From Hysterium pulicare CBS 123377 (taxonomy: Eukaryota > Ascomycota > Dothideomycetes > Hysteriales > Hysteriaceae), in assembly GCA_000467715.1 (NCBI GenBank), contig AJFK01000913.1, positions 1 through 64,000 of the forward strand: DNA of 64,000 nucleotides, in the 5' to 3' direction. Positions 40,407 through 52,954 of the stretch are shown in pieces. Under the pieces are notes generated by a model. The model ran no database searches and was not told where the DNA came from. It saw only the letters and a list, made by a program, of their open reading frames with translations. A program made the translations under genes and the position numbers. Position 1 is the first letter of the stretch. Each line of letters starts with the position of its first letter.

Positions 40407-41418
40407 CTCGAATTATCTATCCAGTATGAAAAGTAAGAAGCGGGAAGAGGCAAGAAAGGACGACGAGAAATTTCAGCTTGGAAATTGAGAAACAAAAACC
40501 GAGCAGCTCCACTGTTGCAGTTGATATGGGTTAAATTATTTGGAGCACTACCTCATGTTTCTCACGTCGAGCAGTTTGCTTCGCCATTTCACAATGCACC
40601 ACATTCATTTGTAACTCATTTAAAATCGGCCTCCGAAGATATGGTATATTCCCAGAAACGCGGTCATGCCATTCAAGAGTAGGGGGCCGGTGTAAGTTTC
40701 CAACCTCAACGCCGCTCAGCCGTCTGAACAAACCAAAGGGTGAAGAGATAACCAGCCAGCTCCTGATTTAGCTGCACAGAGCAATATATGCCCTGGCAGC
40801 CAGCCCCTGCTTATAACTCAACATATCCCATTGTGCGACCAGCCGACATGCTCAAGGCTACAGAAGAAGTGGCCCCCAAAATGTACCGCCGCAGCTGAGG
40901 TTGGTTGGTTGGATTAATGCTCCACAACGGAGTCACGTACGGCACAGGGTTGCATTATGATTAACCGTCGAAATCCGGCTCATATACATGTCTTTTTGCC
41001 CTTGCATCATTATGTCTTATCAACATACATTGCGGCACAGCGAATGCCTCCTAGGGCATGCTTAGGCAACGTTAAGATCTACATTTGAGGAGACTGCAGC
41101 TACGGGTTGAACCTCCTCAGAAAACGCAAGTATAAATGAGGAGTAACGAATGGTAATAAATCGGATATTCATCAGGTTGCGATCTAGATGGCTTGTATTT
41201 GCTATCACTAAGCAGCTTAATCTCAACGAAAGCAGCGTAAAATCTAATCTAGAACTATTTCCAAAGCAACGATAGTATAATAATGGAGTGTGTGATCGAT
41301 TAGCCCGAATTTCTCCTGTCTCTCAGCCTTCCCGAAGGCGAGACCCCCTAATTGCTCAGTGCTCAATGCCAATTGACAGGAAGATCTTGCGCCAGACTAT
41401 GAAGTACGTGACGATAGA

Positions 41419-42968
41419 TCATACCGCACCAGAGACTCTGTAGTCGATTGGATCTTGGCGGGCGTTGTTCGAGTGATAGATGGCGTCCTTTCGAAGATTA
41501 CGTCCGGCATGTCCACTTCCTGTCGTGGTTCCATTTGGATGGATGTGAACAAGATCAATAGAAGAGTTTTCTAATTCTTCCATGTTGGCGTAGCTGCTCT
41601 TCTTCGGAAATTGAGCAGATGACAAGGTGGTGTTGGATCTATCCGACCTATAGCTACCCTTTCGGCTTCGGACGCGGAGTCCGCGGAACGGTTTCACAAT
41701 TGAGGACACCGTGGAACCCCATCCGTCGCCTTTGTCTCGGCAAAGGCAGGCTAGCGATGGCATGCAGCTGACGGAGATACCCACACACATCTCAATGATG
41801 AACATGAGCATGACTGGTAGGACTTCGTACGGATAATCTGTTTGATGGTCTTTTAGACGATTCATGAAGAAAATAGTTAATGAGGAGGCAATGCATGCGC
41901 TATGGTCATTGTCAGTAACACAACCAAAGCGGTCCTTTTGACGGTATAATCAGTACTTACGCAAGGCCTGTGCGAAAATGGTCAAAACCCCTAGCTTTTT
42001 CTTGAAGCTAAGATGAAGAGGTATTATCGCAATAATCGGGATGATGAGAATGCAAAGATCTAAAAGCAAGCTACAGCTGGCTATAGGAATGACCGTGTTG
42101 AAAGTCCTGTAATAGCGTGGTGTCCCGAACGATTGTTGCCAGGTCTGTCCGGGCGAAGGTGACGTAAAGTAGAGTTGAACTATAAGGACAGAGATGTAGA
42201 ATCCCCAAGTGACAATCAACCCGGTGTAGACAGTGTATCGTAGCCATTTCAGCGGCTTGAACAGCTGAAGATACATGATGAAGAATGACGATTTGGCGAA
42301 TGGCCAGACGAGAGTAGTGGTGAAGTTCGAGAAGAAACCAGCCTATTCAAGCGTCAGAGAGGATTATATATCTATGAAAATTACTCACAATTATGAAATC
42401 ATCACTCCCTAGGTGAGCTACAGACAAGTCCCACACATGTGTCCCGAACTTACCTCGCGTAACAGCTGTGAGACGAATTAGATATATCAATAACTGATTT
42501 GCAAAGGGGCGTTACCGAAGATGTTAACCGAATAATAAATGCAGGTTCCGAACTGATGACCACGTTAATCATGTCTTTTCTCGCTCTCGGAGGGTAGTTT
42601 TGGGCTTGCTTACTATGGCAGCCAGAGTCGTCCCTAGCAATTCATGTCAACAACATCAATAAGGCAGACTTTATCTCGGGTTTCATAGAATACATTGATA
42701 GGAATAGAGAAAGGGGAGTCTTACAATCATCTGGAGTGGTTTTGCGACTCACGAACAGTTTCGTGTAAAATCTCAGAGAGGCAAATGTGAACATGATTGC
42801 CAGGCCAATGGATCCAACAATAATCAAGATGTAGCCCTTAGACTGCGGGTTTGTGAGATTGGATATAACTCCTGGTGGAGGCATACCAGCCGGAGTCGTT
42901 GCTTGCTGTGCGGGTGGCATAGCCGCAAACGCGGCGGCTGCCATGAGAAGATCTGAATTTGATGCCAT
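41419..42968 (-). CDS. SAT4/PTH11-type integral membrane protein
   Basis: Predicted multi-pass membrane protein of the fungal rhodopsin-like SAT4 family, some members of which act as receptors (PTH11-like). Start ATG at 42968. Exon 1 (42968-42725) carries the first membrane helix (GYILIIVGSIGLAIMFTFASL) and ends at the family motif DDW, completed by the next small exon (WTTLAAI). Later exons give IYYSVNIFG, THVWDLSVAHLGSDDFII, AGFFSNFTTTLVWPFAKSSFFIMYLQLF, GLIVTWGFYISVLIVQLYF, VIPIASCSLLLDLCILIIPI and PVMLMFIIEMCVGISVSCMPSL. A basic cytosolic tail follows and the stop is at 41419. The last donor site is ambiguous (GTAAGT gives the wrong phase; GTACTG three bases on fits). It sits between the two P450 genes and is divergent from P450 2. 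Confidence 0.85.
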
Positions 42969-43495
42969 GGCGAGGAAAGCAACTGGGAACTAGAACTTTG
43001 TTCAAAAAGGCTCAAAGGGTGCGAAGGTGCACTCCCGAGGGGCTCCGTCCAAGGTTTAATAGCCAGCCATGTGATGGAAATAAAAATAACTCCCATGTTC
43101 ATGTTCATGTTCATTTTCGTTTTAGATTAACTCCCCGGGCCGCACAATGAAAGAAATGCAAACGACCATGTTTGAAAGCCCCCACGGCAGCAAAATGATG
43201 GAACGGGGTTGAAGTTTGAATGCAGCCCGATGCCAAGTAAGTGGCACAGCACACGCTTGGGTGGCACCCTAGTGAGGTGCATGAAAGGTGGCACGAAGCT
43301 GGCGGCAAAATGAAAAACGGGTGCGGCGTAGTTTTCCTGCATGGCCAACCCCGAATTGCACGGTGCAATGATCCGCCAATCTTACATAGTTGCGCTTGAC
43401 TTTCAACATCTCTATGAAATCACGGCTTCGATATCTTCAGCACCTTTCTACGCCCACTCCTTACAGATTAGCTTTCCATATCGCCGAAATACCCA
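42969..43495. promoter_or_regulatory. Divergent promoter region of the SAT4-type gene and P450 2
   Basis: About 0.53 kb between two divergent start codons, presumably holding both promoters. A tandem CATGTT hexamer run (about 43092-43116) lies close to the SAT4-type gene. No specific factor site is proposed. Confidence 0.4.
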
Positions 43496-45385
43496 ATGCC
43501 GTCTCTTGCAAGGTTGCTTGATTTCTGGAACAGCTCCTGCAACGAAAACTTACCCTTTTCGGTTCCGATTACAGCACTAGCTTTGCTGCTTTCATGGAGA
43601 TTCTGGAGATTCACGATACGTCCTCGGCTCCACCCCGATGACCCAAAAGAACTTCCTTATTGGATTCCTTGTATGTACCAATTGCTTTGAGTCGGCTAAG
43701 AGCAGGGATAACTAACAACGTCGCCGCGATAGTCCTCGGTATTCTCAATCTCTATCACCCTAACCTCCATCTTCCAGTATATCGCGTGGAAGCTGACCTC
43801 GTACAGGTCACGTGGGAAACTTCTTTATGAACTTCAATGCTGTCATTGATAACGGAAGGTGATATCCACTTGTTATGAAGAGAATCCCATTCCGTTTCGA
43901 GATTAACAAGTCTTCAGAAAGTCTTTCAACGATAAAAGAGAACCTTTCAGCATCAATATTGCAGGGCAGACGATCTATATCATTAGCGATCCACAAGACG
44001 TTGCTAGCGTTTACCAAAATTCGGCCTCTCTATCGATGGATCCTATCACTACTGCTATGTATGCGTCGATGGGCATGGCTCCAACACGAATCAAGGTTCT
44101 GTTCCGTAACAACCCTTCAGCAAAATATAACAACAGCAATAAACGCCCCCTAAATCCCACTGAAATGATTATAGAATTGCACCACCAACAACTCCATCCA
44201 GGAGACAGATTCGATACTTTATTCAAGGGGAGTATTCTACCTGGCATGTCCCAAAACATGAAGCTTCATACCGTAAAAGATCACCCAGCTGTCTTGAATC
44301 GGATGGATAACGCTTTGACGGTTTCTCTCTTTAAGTTGTGCACTCATACCTTTATTAAAGGGACTACAGATGCGTATTTCGGAAAGTGTATATGGGAAGT
44401 GCAGCCAAAACTACTTGACTATTTTCTAGAGTGGGAACAAACTAACTGGAAATTCCTTTTCCAGCTACCCGACGTATTTAGTGGAGATATGCTTTCGGTC
44501 AAGCAAGTGCTTGTTGGCACCTTTGTCAAGTTCTTTCAAATTCCAGAGAAGGCTCGACCGGACCGAATTTATTTTGTTGAAGCCTTGGAGAATATGCTGC
44601 GTGAAATTGGCCTGAGCGAAGAAGAGATGGGCGGCATTATGATGCTGCACTTCTGGGCGTAGGTCGTGATGTTGTGGTTCCGTCTTGTAGTCGTAGTGCT
44701 GATACGAGAGTAGGATAATTGGCAATGTTTACAAAGTCGCCTTCTGGACCGTTGCTCATTTGGTAAAAGAACCAGCACTTCTCGAAGCGATCCGCGAGGA
44801 ACTCTTACCAGCAGGCCAACTGGGAAGCCAAACAATCGACGAAAAATACCTCATGGAACATTGCCCGAAGCTGGACTCACTCTTTGGCGAGGTTTTGAGA
44901 ATGACAGTCACGAGCCCACTTGGACGTGTGGTAACAAGACCTACAACTATTGGAGGCAAGACTTTGCGAGAGGGGAACAAGATCATGGTATGATTCTACT
45001 TCCAACACTGCCATCTTCATAAAGAAGCTAACCGACCTTGAATAAGATTCCCTTCCGAGATTTGCACATGAATGAGGATGTTTGGGGCCCAGAATCTCGA
45101 TTACTGGACGCTCAGCGCTTCCTAGACAACCCCAAGCTTTCGAGAAGCCCAAGTTATCGTCCATGGGGAGGCGGAAACACTTTGTGTCCAGGTCGTTTCC
45201 TCGCCAAAAGATCGATATTCGCGTTCTTAGCCCTACTTCTAACTCGGTATGACATCGACGCCAACATCGGAAAAGTCGGCCTACATTTCCCAAGGGGAGA
45301 TAGTACAAAGCCTTCTCCTGGAGCGGAGAACATTGCAAATGGCGAAGATGTGATTCTCCATTTGAGACCCCGTAGGGCAACCTGA
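43496..45385 (+). CDS. Cytochrome P450 monooxygenase 2 (CYP7/CYP8-like), with a 6-nt microexon
   Basis: Exons 43496-43670, 43733-43738, 43807-43858, 43918-44658, 44714-44987 and 45047-45385 give 528 residues. The second exon is only TCCTCG; it supplies FLG in PYWIPFLGHVGNFF, the expected proline-rich hinge of this P450 type. Skipping it keeps the frame but gives PYWIPCHVG. The N-terminus holds a membrane anchor (ITALALLLSWRFWRF). Further marks are FSINIAGQTIYIISDPQDV, the I helix in HFWAIIGNVYKVAFW, the K-helix ExxR in FGEVLRMT, and the heme loop WGGGNTLCPGRF near residue 460. The I helix with GNVYK and the hydrophobic N-terminal region resemble fungal relatives of sterol 7-alpha- and prostacyclin-type P450s (CYP7/CYP8). 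Substrate unknown. It lies upstream of the MFS pump gene, same strand. Confidence 0.9.
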
Positions 45386-46156
45386 CAGACTGGTTAGTTC
45401 TGGTGTATTCAAGCAGGACGAAGAAAAACGGCGTGCTGGACAAAGAATGATCAGATTGTTTCCCGTATATTCACGTGAGTCTAGGGATATCTCCATTCCT
45501 AGTCGAGATATAAATATATGAGGCTGTAAACGCTTGTCCTCGAAATGAATCATATCCCGATATCTTTCCGGAAGCTGAAACAGCGTATAGAGTAGCAGCC
45601 TTGTGTGGGCACCGCCGTGAGCCTTCTTCATCCCTTGTTACGTAGGCAGGGGGGAAAACATGCGGTTGAACGGCGAGAAATGTGGGTTCAAGTCAGCGCT
45701 ACTTTAATTACGTGCAGGTGGTGAAATCGGCCACCGAAGTTTGATTGAATCCTCCAACTGCACTTGGTTCAATATCATACTTGCATGTTGAACCAGTCTC
45801 TCGGTGCTCGTTTCATGCGGCCGGTATAACCCCAGCATTCCTCTTTATTAGTCGGCATCGGGATAAGATATACTAACGCCTACGCCGCAGCCCAGAACTT
45901 CAATCGAAATGTTTCTAAGCAACAGCATTCATTTAGCCTGCGAATAGCAGGTCCTATCTTTCGGATCACATATCCCCACTTTGATGCCACAATTTCAAGA
46001 CATAACAAGGGTTCACCAAGGGCATGTGGAAGTCGTAACTTGAACTTGGTTTGATCCGGCGATGTTTGCACCGCTTCAGAAATACCTCTCACTTATATAC
46101 AACATCGACACTTTTTCTAAGCTAAATAATCAGCGAACGCTACCATATATGCCACC
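45386..46156. promoter_or_regulatory. Intergenic region upstream of the MFS transporter gene
   Basis: About 0.77 kb. Only short unsupported frames. Presumed promoter of the transporter gene, whose start context GCCACCATGG is strong. Confidence 0.4.
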
Positions 46157-48292
46157 ATGGAAACTTCTAAAAATGATGGAAACCACGTTGACCTAGCTGC
46201 TTCGTCCACGTTACCGAGCGATAATGACGGGCTGCCTTCCTCACTTCAATCATTCAAGCTCGCCATTGTCATAGGATCTCTCTGCCTAGGCGTATTTCTC
46301 TACGGATTAGACATGAGCATAATCGGAGTCGCCATTCCTAGAATTACTACCGAGTTCCACTCCCTTGAAGATATTGCTTGGTATGGGTCCGCGTACCTAT
46401 TGACGCTTACGGCGTTCCAGCCATTCTTCGGAAATCTATACAAGTACTTCAACGCAAAGCCAATCTACCTGACATCTCTTATCCTTTTCGAATGTCAAAA
46501 AATACTCTCCCCAAAGTTCGATGCGCAAGAACTGACATAGTACAGTGGGTTCTGTTATATGTGCCACAGCCCCCAACTCACGGTTACTCATTTTCGGACG
46601 TGCATTCTTGGGGATTGGGGCAGCTGGATTACTCCAAGGTGCTTTGACCATTATTGGATACGTAGTGCAGCTCGAAAAGGTCCCCCTTTACCAAGGCATT
46701 GTAGTCAGCGCAGTTGCTATCAGTGCAAGCGCGGGCCCTGTTCTCGGTGGTGTCTTGACGGATCATGTAAGCTGGAGTATGTTCTCATACCATACCGCAT
46801 TGCTAGAAAGACTGACCTCTAGTAGGGTGGTGTTTTTGGATGTAAGATTGCGCTAGACTCGCCATTTCTCATCCTAACAAATTCATAGTAATGTTCCAGC
46901 GGGCGCAGCAGTTGTTGTCTGCATATTTTTCTTTGTTACCATATCCCCTTCTGCCGAACAAGTGAACCAATGCCAGGATCTTCCACTCCGAGAAAAATTG
47001 AAGCATTTAGATGCCTTTGGAACCACTATTTTTCTGGCAGCTATCTGCTGCCTCCTGCTTGTTCTGCAATGGGGTGGCCAGAGCATCAAATGGCAAAGCT
47101 CCACATCCATTGGTCTCTTCATCGGATTTGCTCTTCTAGCTCTGCTTTTCGGCTTCTTGCAATGGAAGCTCGGCGAACATGCGACTATTCCTCTCCGAGT
47201 GCTTCGAAAGCGATCTATCTACATGGGCTCTTTAGTTTTATTTACTTTAGGAATATCTAGTATAGCGGTACTTTCTCAGTCATTCCAATAAAGAAAGATA
47301 ATGGATCATTCACTAATAATACCTTAGTACGCATATTACTTGCCAATTTATTTCCAGTCAATTCAAGGAGTCTCTGCAACAGCGAGCGGAGTCCGTTTGA
47401 TCGCCTTCATAGTTCCACAAATCATAGCTATCGGGGCTATCGGAGCTGTGGTGTCAAGATGGGGTTATTATGTAGGGGATTTCTCCTCAACTCTCTCGTG
47501 TGAACACGAATTAACTGCTCAGGTGCCGTACATGATCATCGGAATAGCTGTATCTAGCATCGGAGGTGGCTTGCTGACCACGCTTGATGTCCATACCAGT
47601 TCTGTGGAGTGGGCGACTTATATTGTCCTCAATCGCGTTGGAATTGGCATGGCGCAACAGCTCCCTTATACAGCGTTACAAGTAGTACTCGAGTAAGTTG
47701 AAAATCAAAGAGTTAATTGCGAGCAAGAGACTCGAGCTAACACGTAGCTAATAGACCAGAGGATGTGGCGACGGGAAATGGTATTGTACTTCACTCCAAC
47801 CGGTTTAAACCGTTTGACGGATACGAATAACTAATGAATGCCAGCAATCGCAGTCTTCACATGGCAATTTGGAGGGTAAGATAAACCGACCTTCGTTATC
47901 ATATCGATAGCAATACTGAACAATTTAGTGCACTGGCGGTATCCATTGGCCAAAATCTTTTCTTGAACAAGCTCGCGGCTGCAATTCCCTCCCATACTAC
48001 CTCGGTCCTAGTTTCAGAGGTTATAGCAGCTGGAGCAGGAGGGCTCAAGCAAGTTGCACCATCTGCTGAGGTGCTCTATCAACTCCGGGAAGCCTATGCC
48101 GAAGCCGTACGCACAACGCTCATATTTGCTTTAGCGGCAACGTGCTTGGCGCTGCCTTTTGCTTGGAGCATGCAGTGGTTGAATATTAAAAAGACTTCCG
48201 AGGAGCGTCAGCGAAAAGCGTCGGAGCGTGTCGTAGAAAACTGTAGTGCAGAGGTTAACAGACGGGGCGACGAAGTCGACAAAGTGGAGTAG
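46157..48292 (+). CDS. MFS drug/metabolite efflux pump, DHA2 (14-TM) type
   Basis: Proton antiporter of the 14-helix drug:H+ family, often found in metabolite clusters for export or self-protection. Nine exons: 46157-46493, 46546-46776, 46826-46841, 46889-47267, 47328-47471, 47523-47692, 47755-47780, 47845-47875 and 47929-48292, giving 565 residues. Signature segments are LDMSIIGVAIPRIT (DHA2 motif D1-like), the motif A region near [58 protein letters not shown] (motif C and the W-R-W-C-F-W-I-N-P turn, assembled from three exons) and GIGMAQQLPYTALQ. Exons 3, 7 and 8 are only 16, 26 and 31 nt, but all joins restore the family consensus. The first donor is GTCAAA, which is weak. The tail is charged and cytosolic. 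Confidence 0.92.
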
Positions 48293-49104
48293 GTTCTCTC
48301 GGCACTGGGTCGAGAAGGGTATGGCTGGAATGTAGCAAACAGGGGTACACCACATTACGTACATTATATGAAAGCGAATCTCAAGGCTATAATGGACGCA
48401 ATTCTGGAGACGTCAAGGAACAGGATTGACCAAGTGCACAAGAAAACAGTGGCAACACAGCTCCAGATAATATCCATAGTTCCGCGTCCATTCGGGGAAT
48501 CGACCCATCCGTGGTTCAATGTCGTGCCTGTAGCATTCATCTTTGGTCGATTCGTATGTGCGGGTGCGAATATAGTAGCGGCTGGCAAACGTTTGGCATG
48601 TTGGTAGACCCAAGGCACTGCAGGATATGAAGGATAGGTACTTTGGTCTCTGTCTGCCTGTTGAATGCGGCTTAGGGAAGGCAGAAAAGAGGCTAATGTA
48701 GGCGACCGAACACCGAGGCTAGTGCTTGCCGTCGGCTACCTCCAAGGCTACCCGGTGCGCAGATTAAATGCAGCAGGCAATTTCTCTTTAAATACAAGCA
48801 CCGCTTACGCGTCATTGAGCTTTACTAAGCTCTTCTTCTAGTAACGTTGCGGGGTGTATTGCGAATTCTCCTCATTCATCTCCATTGAATCGTGTTTGAC
48901 GTCTTTACTTGCATGCTTCCTCCGCAAAATACCCGGCAACGCCGTAGGAGAACCAGAAGGCCGAGGCAAGGGTGTCTTTGAAAGCTTTCCGATCGTCCTG
49001 CGGCGTAGCTGTCAGCACGAAATGTGAAAATAAGCTGTAAAGTGCATCCCGTTAAGCTGACTTACCCTCGGTCTCGAAAGAGGTTCGTGACCGTTCAACA
49101 CAGA
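48293..49104. other. Intergenic region upstream of the reductase gene
   Basis: About 0.8 kb. Overlapping frames of 60-84 codons on both strands (48364-48618) have no support. Otherwise nothing recognised. Confidence 0.4.
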
Positions 49105-50224
49105 ATGGCTGGCACCGTCATTCTCACCGGGGCCAACGGTTCGGCTGGTCTTCATGCCTCCGACCATATCTTGAATGCGTATCCAGAGCTCACTGCTGTC
49201 TTCACCGTCAGAAGTGCCGCCGTCACCGATGTCAACACCAAGGCCTTGCGTGACATCATTTCGCAATCCCCAAATGCCAGAGCCTCCATTCACGAAGTCG
49301 ACCTGGCTAACCTGACGGCTGTCCAAGAGTTTGCTAACACCATATCTGCCGGTATCGCGGCCGGCCAGTACCCGCCCCTCAAGTCCATCATATGCAATGC
49401 CTATTACTGGAACCTCATCGCCGACCCCGAGCTCACCGTCGACAGCTACGACAAGACGTTGCAGATCGGCTTTATCGCCCATGCCGCCCTGATTCTACGC
49501 CTTCTCGACAAGTTCGGTCCCAATGGCGGCCGCATCGAGCTCGTCTCTAGTATCGCGCACTACCGCCGCAAAACCCAGATGTCACCCTACATTCCCGAGA
49601 TACCCACAGATCTAGATCAGCTTGTACACCCGCCCTCCGACTCGGACAAGCAAGGCCGCGGTTTCCAGAGATACGCCAACTCGAAACTCGTCCTCACCAC
49701 CTGGTGCTATCCGCTCAACCGCTATCTGCAGCAAGTAAGTTCACCCACGCCCGCTCTTCTTAGGCTTTCAACACTGCACCCATATTTATACGCACACGGA
49801 GAGAGCCCGGAGCGAAGGAGCGCTGACTAACGCCAATTGCCTCGTCCAGGACCCTAATCTCAGCAAGATCACCGCCGTAGCCATGAACCCAGGCAACATG
49901 GGCGACTCACGCGCCTTCCGCACCAACACGCCCAGCTCGCTGCAGTTCATGCAAAAGTGGGTCATGAAGCCGCTGATGCCCGTGGTGCGCCTTCTCGTTG
50001 ACCCGACGTTCCGGCGCTCATCGGAGGCAGGCGTCGACATGGTCGAGTTGGCCGTCAACAAGGCGTACGATAACAGCGATCGGGGCTATTTCACTCTGCT
50101 CAAGAAGGACGATCCGGATCCGGCGGTGCTTGATGAGGAGACACAGCAGAATATTTGGGTCCAGACTGCCAAGTGGGCTAAGATCACGAAGGATGATACT
50201 GCGCTCAAGGGCGGCTTTGAGTGA
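49105..50224 (+). CDS. Short-chain dehydrogenase/reductase
   Basis: NAD(P)-dependent oxidoreductase with a Rossmann fold, of the type related to light-dependent protochlorophyllide reductases and WW-domain oxidoreductase-like enzymes in fungi. Exons 49105-49734 and 49850-50224 give 334 residues; the intron is 115 nt with GTAAGT and CAG. The nucleotide-binding turn is ILTGANGSAG near the start. The NAG-like strand is replaced by ICNAYYWN. The catalytic Tyr and Lys are in FQRYANSKLVL (YxxxK), preceded by a Ser-containing VSSIAHY. The C-terminal half includes TAVAMNPGNMGDS, the usual PG turn after the active site. A longer C-terminal extension (TLLKKDDPDPAVLDEE) follows. Upstream in-frame ATGs exist (49024), but the family starts at the Rossmann strand. 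Likely a cluster tailoring reductase. Confidence 0.9.
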
Positions 50225-50431
50225 GTGAGCGTTGATTGAATGGTAGTGTTTGATGTAAGGAGAGGAATTACTTTGAAAGATCCGTTGGTTCTATGTCCTA
50301 CTTAGAGTTTCCTTTTTAGGTAGAGCGCGTGTTAGCTCACGATAGGTGTCACTATTCGTCGTAATGCGAACTCCTTTGGCTGGATAAGTCTGGGAAGTTT
50401 TGTCCTATATACTACCTTCTAAATAAGCTCA

Positions 50432-50544
50432 AGGTCGGCAACTTGCTTTAATGCCTTTCCTAGAGTCCAAATCAGCTTTGTAGGCTGGTAGTAAAGAAGG
50501 CGGTAGCAGTGGACTCACCCTCCCAAACGACAACTTATAAGACC
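50432..50544 (+). repeat. Dispersed ~110-bp repeat, copy B
   Basis: Lies between the 3' ends of the reductase and acyl-CoA oxidase genes. Matches copy A block by block (GGCAACTTGCTTT, AGAGTCCAAATC, GCTTTGTAGGCTGG, AAACGACAACTTAT near the end), with scattered substitutions throughout. Confidence 0.75.
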
Positions 50545-50579
50545 CTATGTGGCGTCCAGGCACATAAAGCCATTCCACA

Positions 50580-52954
50580 CTACAGCTTACTCAGAACCCC
50601 CCTTCCCCCATCTCCACTCCCCAGCACAATCTCCTCCGACCTCCAATCCGGATTAAACGTAATCCGATTCAACGGATTCAAGCGATGCGCTCGATCGAAA
50701 AGATCCTCGTAGACCCGTCCATCATACCGCCCCAGCGCACTATCGAGCAGGAAATCCGGTATACTCCAGCTATCCACAAGTTTCACCGCGTGCGGTCTCA
50801 ATTCCGCCATTAGGTTCAATATGGCGTCGTCGAGGCGGTCGATGGAGGTAGGATGAACGGCGGAGGTCGAGGTGAAGGAGTGGGTGGAGTTGGAGATGGT
50901 GTAGAGGGCGTAGAGGCGGAAGCAGGTGCGGAGGACGGAGGGCGTGGGGTTCGAGAGGGAGTGGGATGTTGAGGAGAAAGAGGCGTGGAAGGTGGAGATG
51001 AGGATCTGTTCGCTGTAGGCACGGCTGAGAGCGTGGAGTTGGATCATGAGTTTTGTCCAGGGTTTCTTTGCGACGATTCGGGCCTGGTAGGCGCGGTAGC
51101 TCTACTCATACGTTAGTACCGATTCAAGAGTGTGAGGAAGACGGGGAAGTTCTTACTAGGTCAGCGGCTCGCCATTGGAAAACATCTACGATTGCTTGGT
51201 CCTCAATTTTGTCGCCGTGGATAACGTTCTGAGGTATCCTGTGATCGCGATTCTTAAGGTAGAATCGGAAGAGCTCGTCCGTTGGATCTTTCGGTGGTGC
51301 CTCTGGGTCGTTGACTGCTTCGCTCATTTTCTTTATCAGGTAGGCGGCGACTTGTTGCGTTATCATCCAGTTGTCACCTTCGACCGTTGGTTTTGAGAGA
51401 TAGCTGGAAGGGTTAACGATGACTTCTCGAAGTTTGGAAAGAGGCATTTACTCGGCGTTGATACCTACGAGTCCACTTCCGCCTCCAAATCCATGACCGC
51501 CCATCGCTCTTCTACATGTCTCTGCGGTTCCATTAGCACGATTCAGAAAGGCTCGGGTATACTCACCGATTCCATCCGCCGCCAAAGTCGTGCACAAACT
51601 CTTCAACCCACTCGATGCACTATGCAACTCCGCAAGCGGACCGAAATCTCCCTTCTCCACGCTCTTCCTTGTCCTATCATACAAGTCATACATCATCTGC
51701 CCCGTGAAGTGCAACGCGAACGTCGTCGCCAACAACGGCAAAATGCGAATCTGCACAGTCGGATAGTCCAAAACCTTCATCTCTTCCGCCTTCTCATCTT
51801 TCTCATCCCGATCTCTAAACTGTCTTCGAATGGCGGTGTATCTCACGGCGACAGTAACGGCTCGTGCTAGGACTAGTCTCGCATGCATGATGATTTGGGC
51901 GCGGACGAAGGTTAGGGAACCGTATACGACAGCCGGATGACCGTGCTTGCTGAACGCGCCAGTCTCGTCGCTGATCTCGGCGTAGCGGGATAGCATTGCG
52001 GACTTGGGAATGCGGAAGTGATCGAAGAGCATGTAGCCGTTGTCCATGGAGGCGTAGCCATATTTAGGGCCTATGTCGCCGACTACGATTCCGGGAAGAG
52101 GTTGATGGGTTCTAGCGTCCCGGATTTGAATTATGAACGGTTGCGGGCCATGAGACGTGTATTGAGTGGGATTGTCTTTCTTGGGGAGAAGGAGCTGGGC
52201 TACCACGATCTAGAGGGAACTCAGTATATCCTCGTGAGATATTAGCGGGAAAATGCTTACTGCATGCGTCGCGGTTCGTCCCATGGCCCCGTTCCACCAT
52301 TTCGAGGCTGTCAGGTACGGACTATGAATCTCGAACTCTTTCTTCTTCGGATCCCATCTAGCTTCTGTCTCCAATCCTCTCACGTTGCTTCCGTGGCCAA
52401 GCTCACTCTGCGCATAGCAGCCGATGATGTCCCAATTTAGGATCTTTGGCATCCAGTAAGCATTCTGCTCTTCGCTACCTTGCTCTCTAACCGTAGTCAC
52501 TGTATGGATCTTAGTTAGAGCTTAGAGGAATGATGCGAAAAGCATACCAAACATGGTCATGTGGAGATGATACGGCGACATCTCATCGTTCAGATACTCG
52601 GCCATCTTATAATCCTCGTGGTCCCATCCATGCTTTCGTACTAATCGCTGGATTGCTTTTGCTCTCGCCAATCCGAGATGATAGCGATCCTATCCAGTCA
52701 TCAACTTAGAACGCCGGATTCTTCCCCGAAGCCTCAGGTCTTACTGGTCTCGACAAGTTCATCTGCTGCTGCTTCGAAAACACCTTCTCCTTCTCCATCA
52801 CTTTCACTATCCTAGCCTGTCTCGAGAGGAAGTCATCCCGTGAGAGCATATGCTTTGCTAACTCATCCACCGATATCGAAGAGCCACTGCGCTCCGCTTC
52901 AAGTGTCGCGGCGCCATCGTATCTCGGTTTGAGACGATCAGTGAAGTCAGGCAT
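50580..52954 (-). CDS. Peroxisomal acyl-CoA oxidase, PTS1 SKL
   Basis: Flavoenzyme that oxidises acyl-CoA to trans-2-enoyl-CoA with release of hydrogen peroxide, the first step of peroxisomal beta-oxidation. Exons 52954-52745, 52689-52548, 52499-52261, 52209-51452, 51403-51157 and 51101-50580 give 705 residues, the usual ACOX length. Key segments: NLSRPDRYHLGLARA at the first exon join, CYAQSELGHGSNVRGLET (flavin/substrate region), TASKWWNGAMGRTATHA, YGYASMDNGYMLFDHFRIPK, the FAD-binding RRQF, and GGHGFGGGSGLVGINADYLSKPTVEGDN with the catalytic Glu equivalent in VEGDN. The last three residues are SKL, the canonical peroxisomal signal. With the nearby ligase ending in AKL, this suggests a cluster-specific peroxisomal acyl-CoA shortening step rather than general fat breakdown. 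Confidence 0.95.

Noticed and set aside
48364-48618. Small frames on both strands after the MFS gene
   Set aside because: Mutually overlapping mirror frames; no support.
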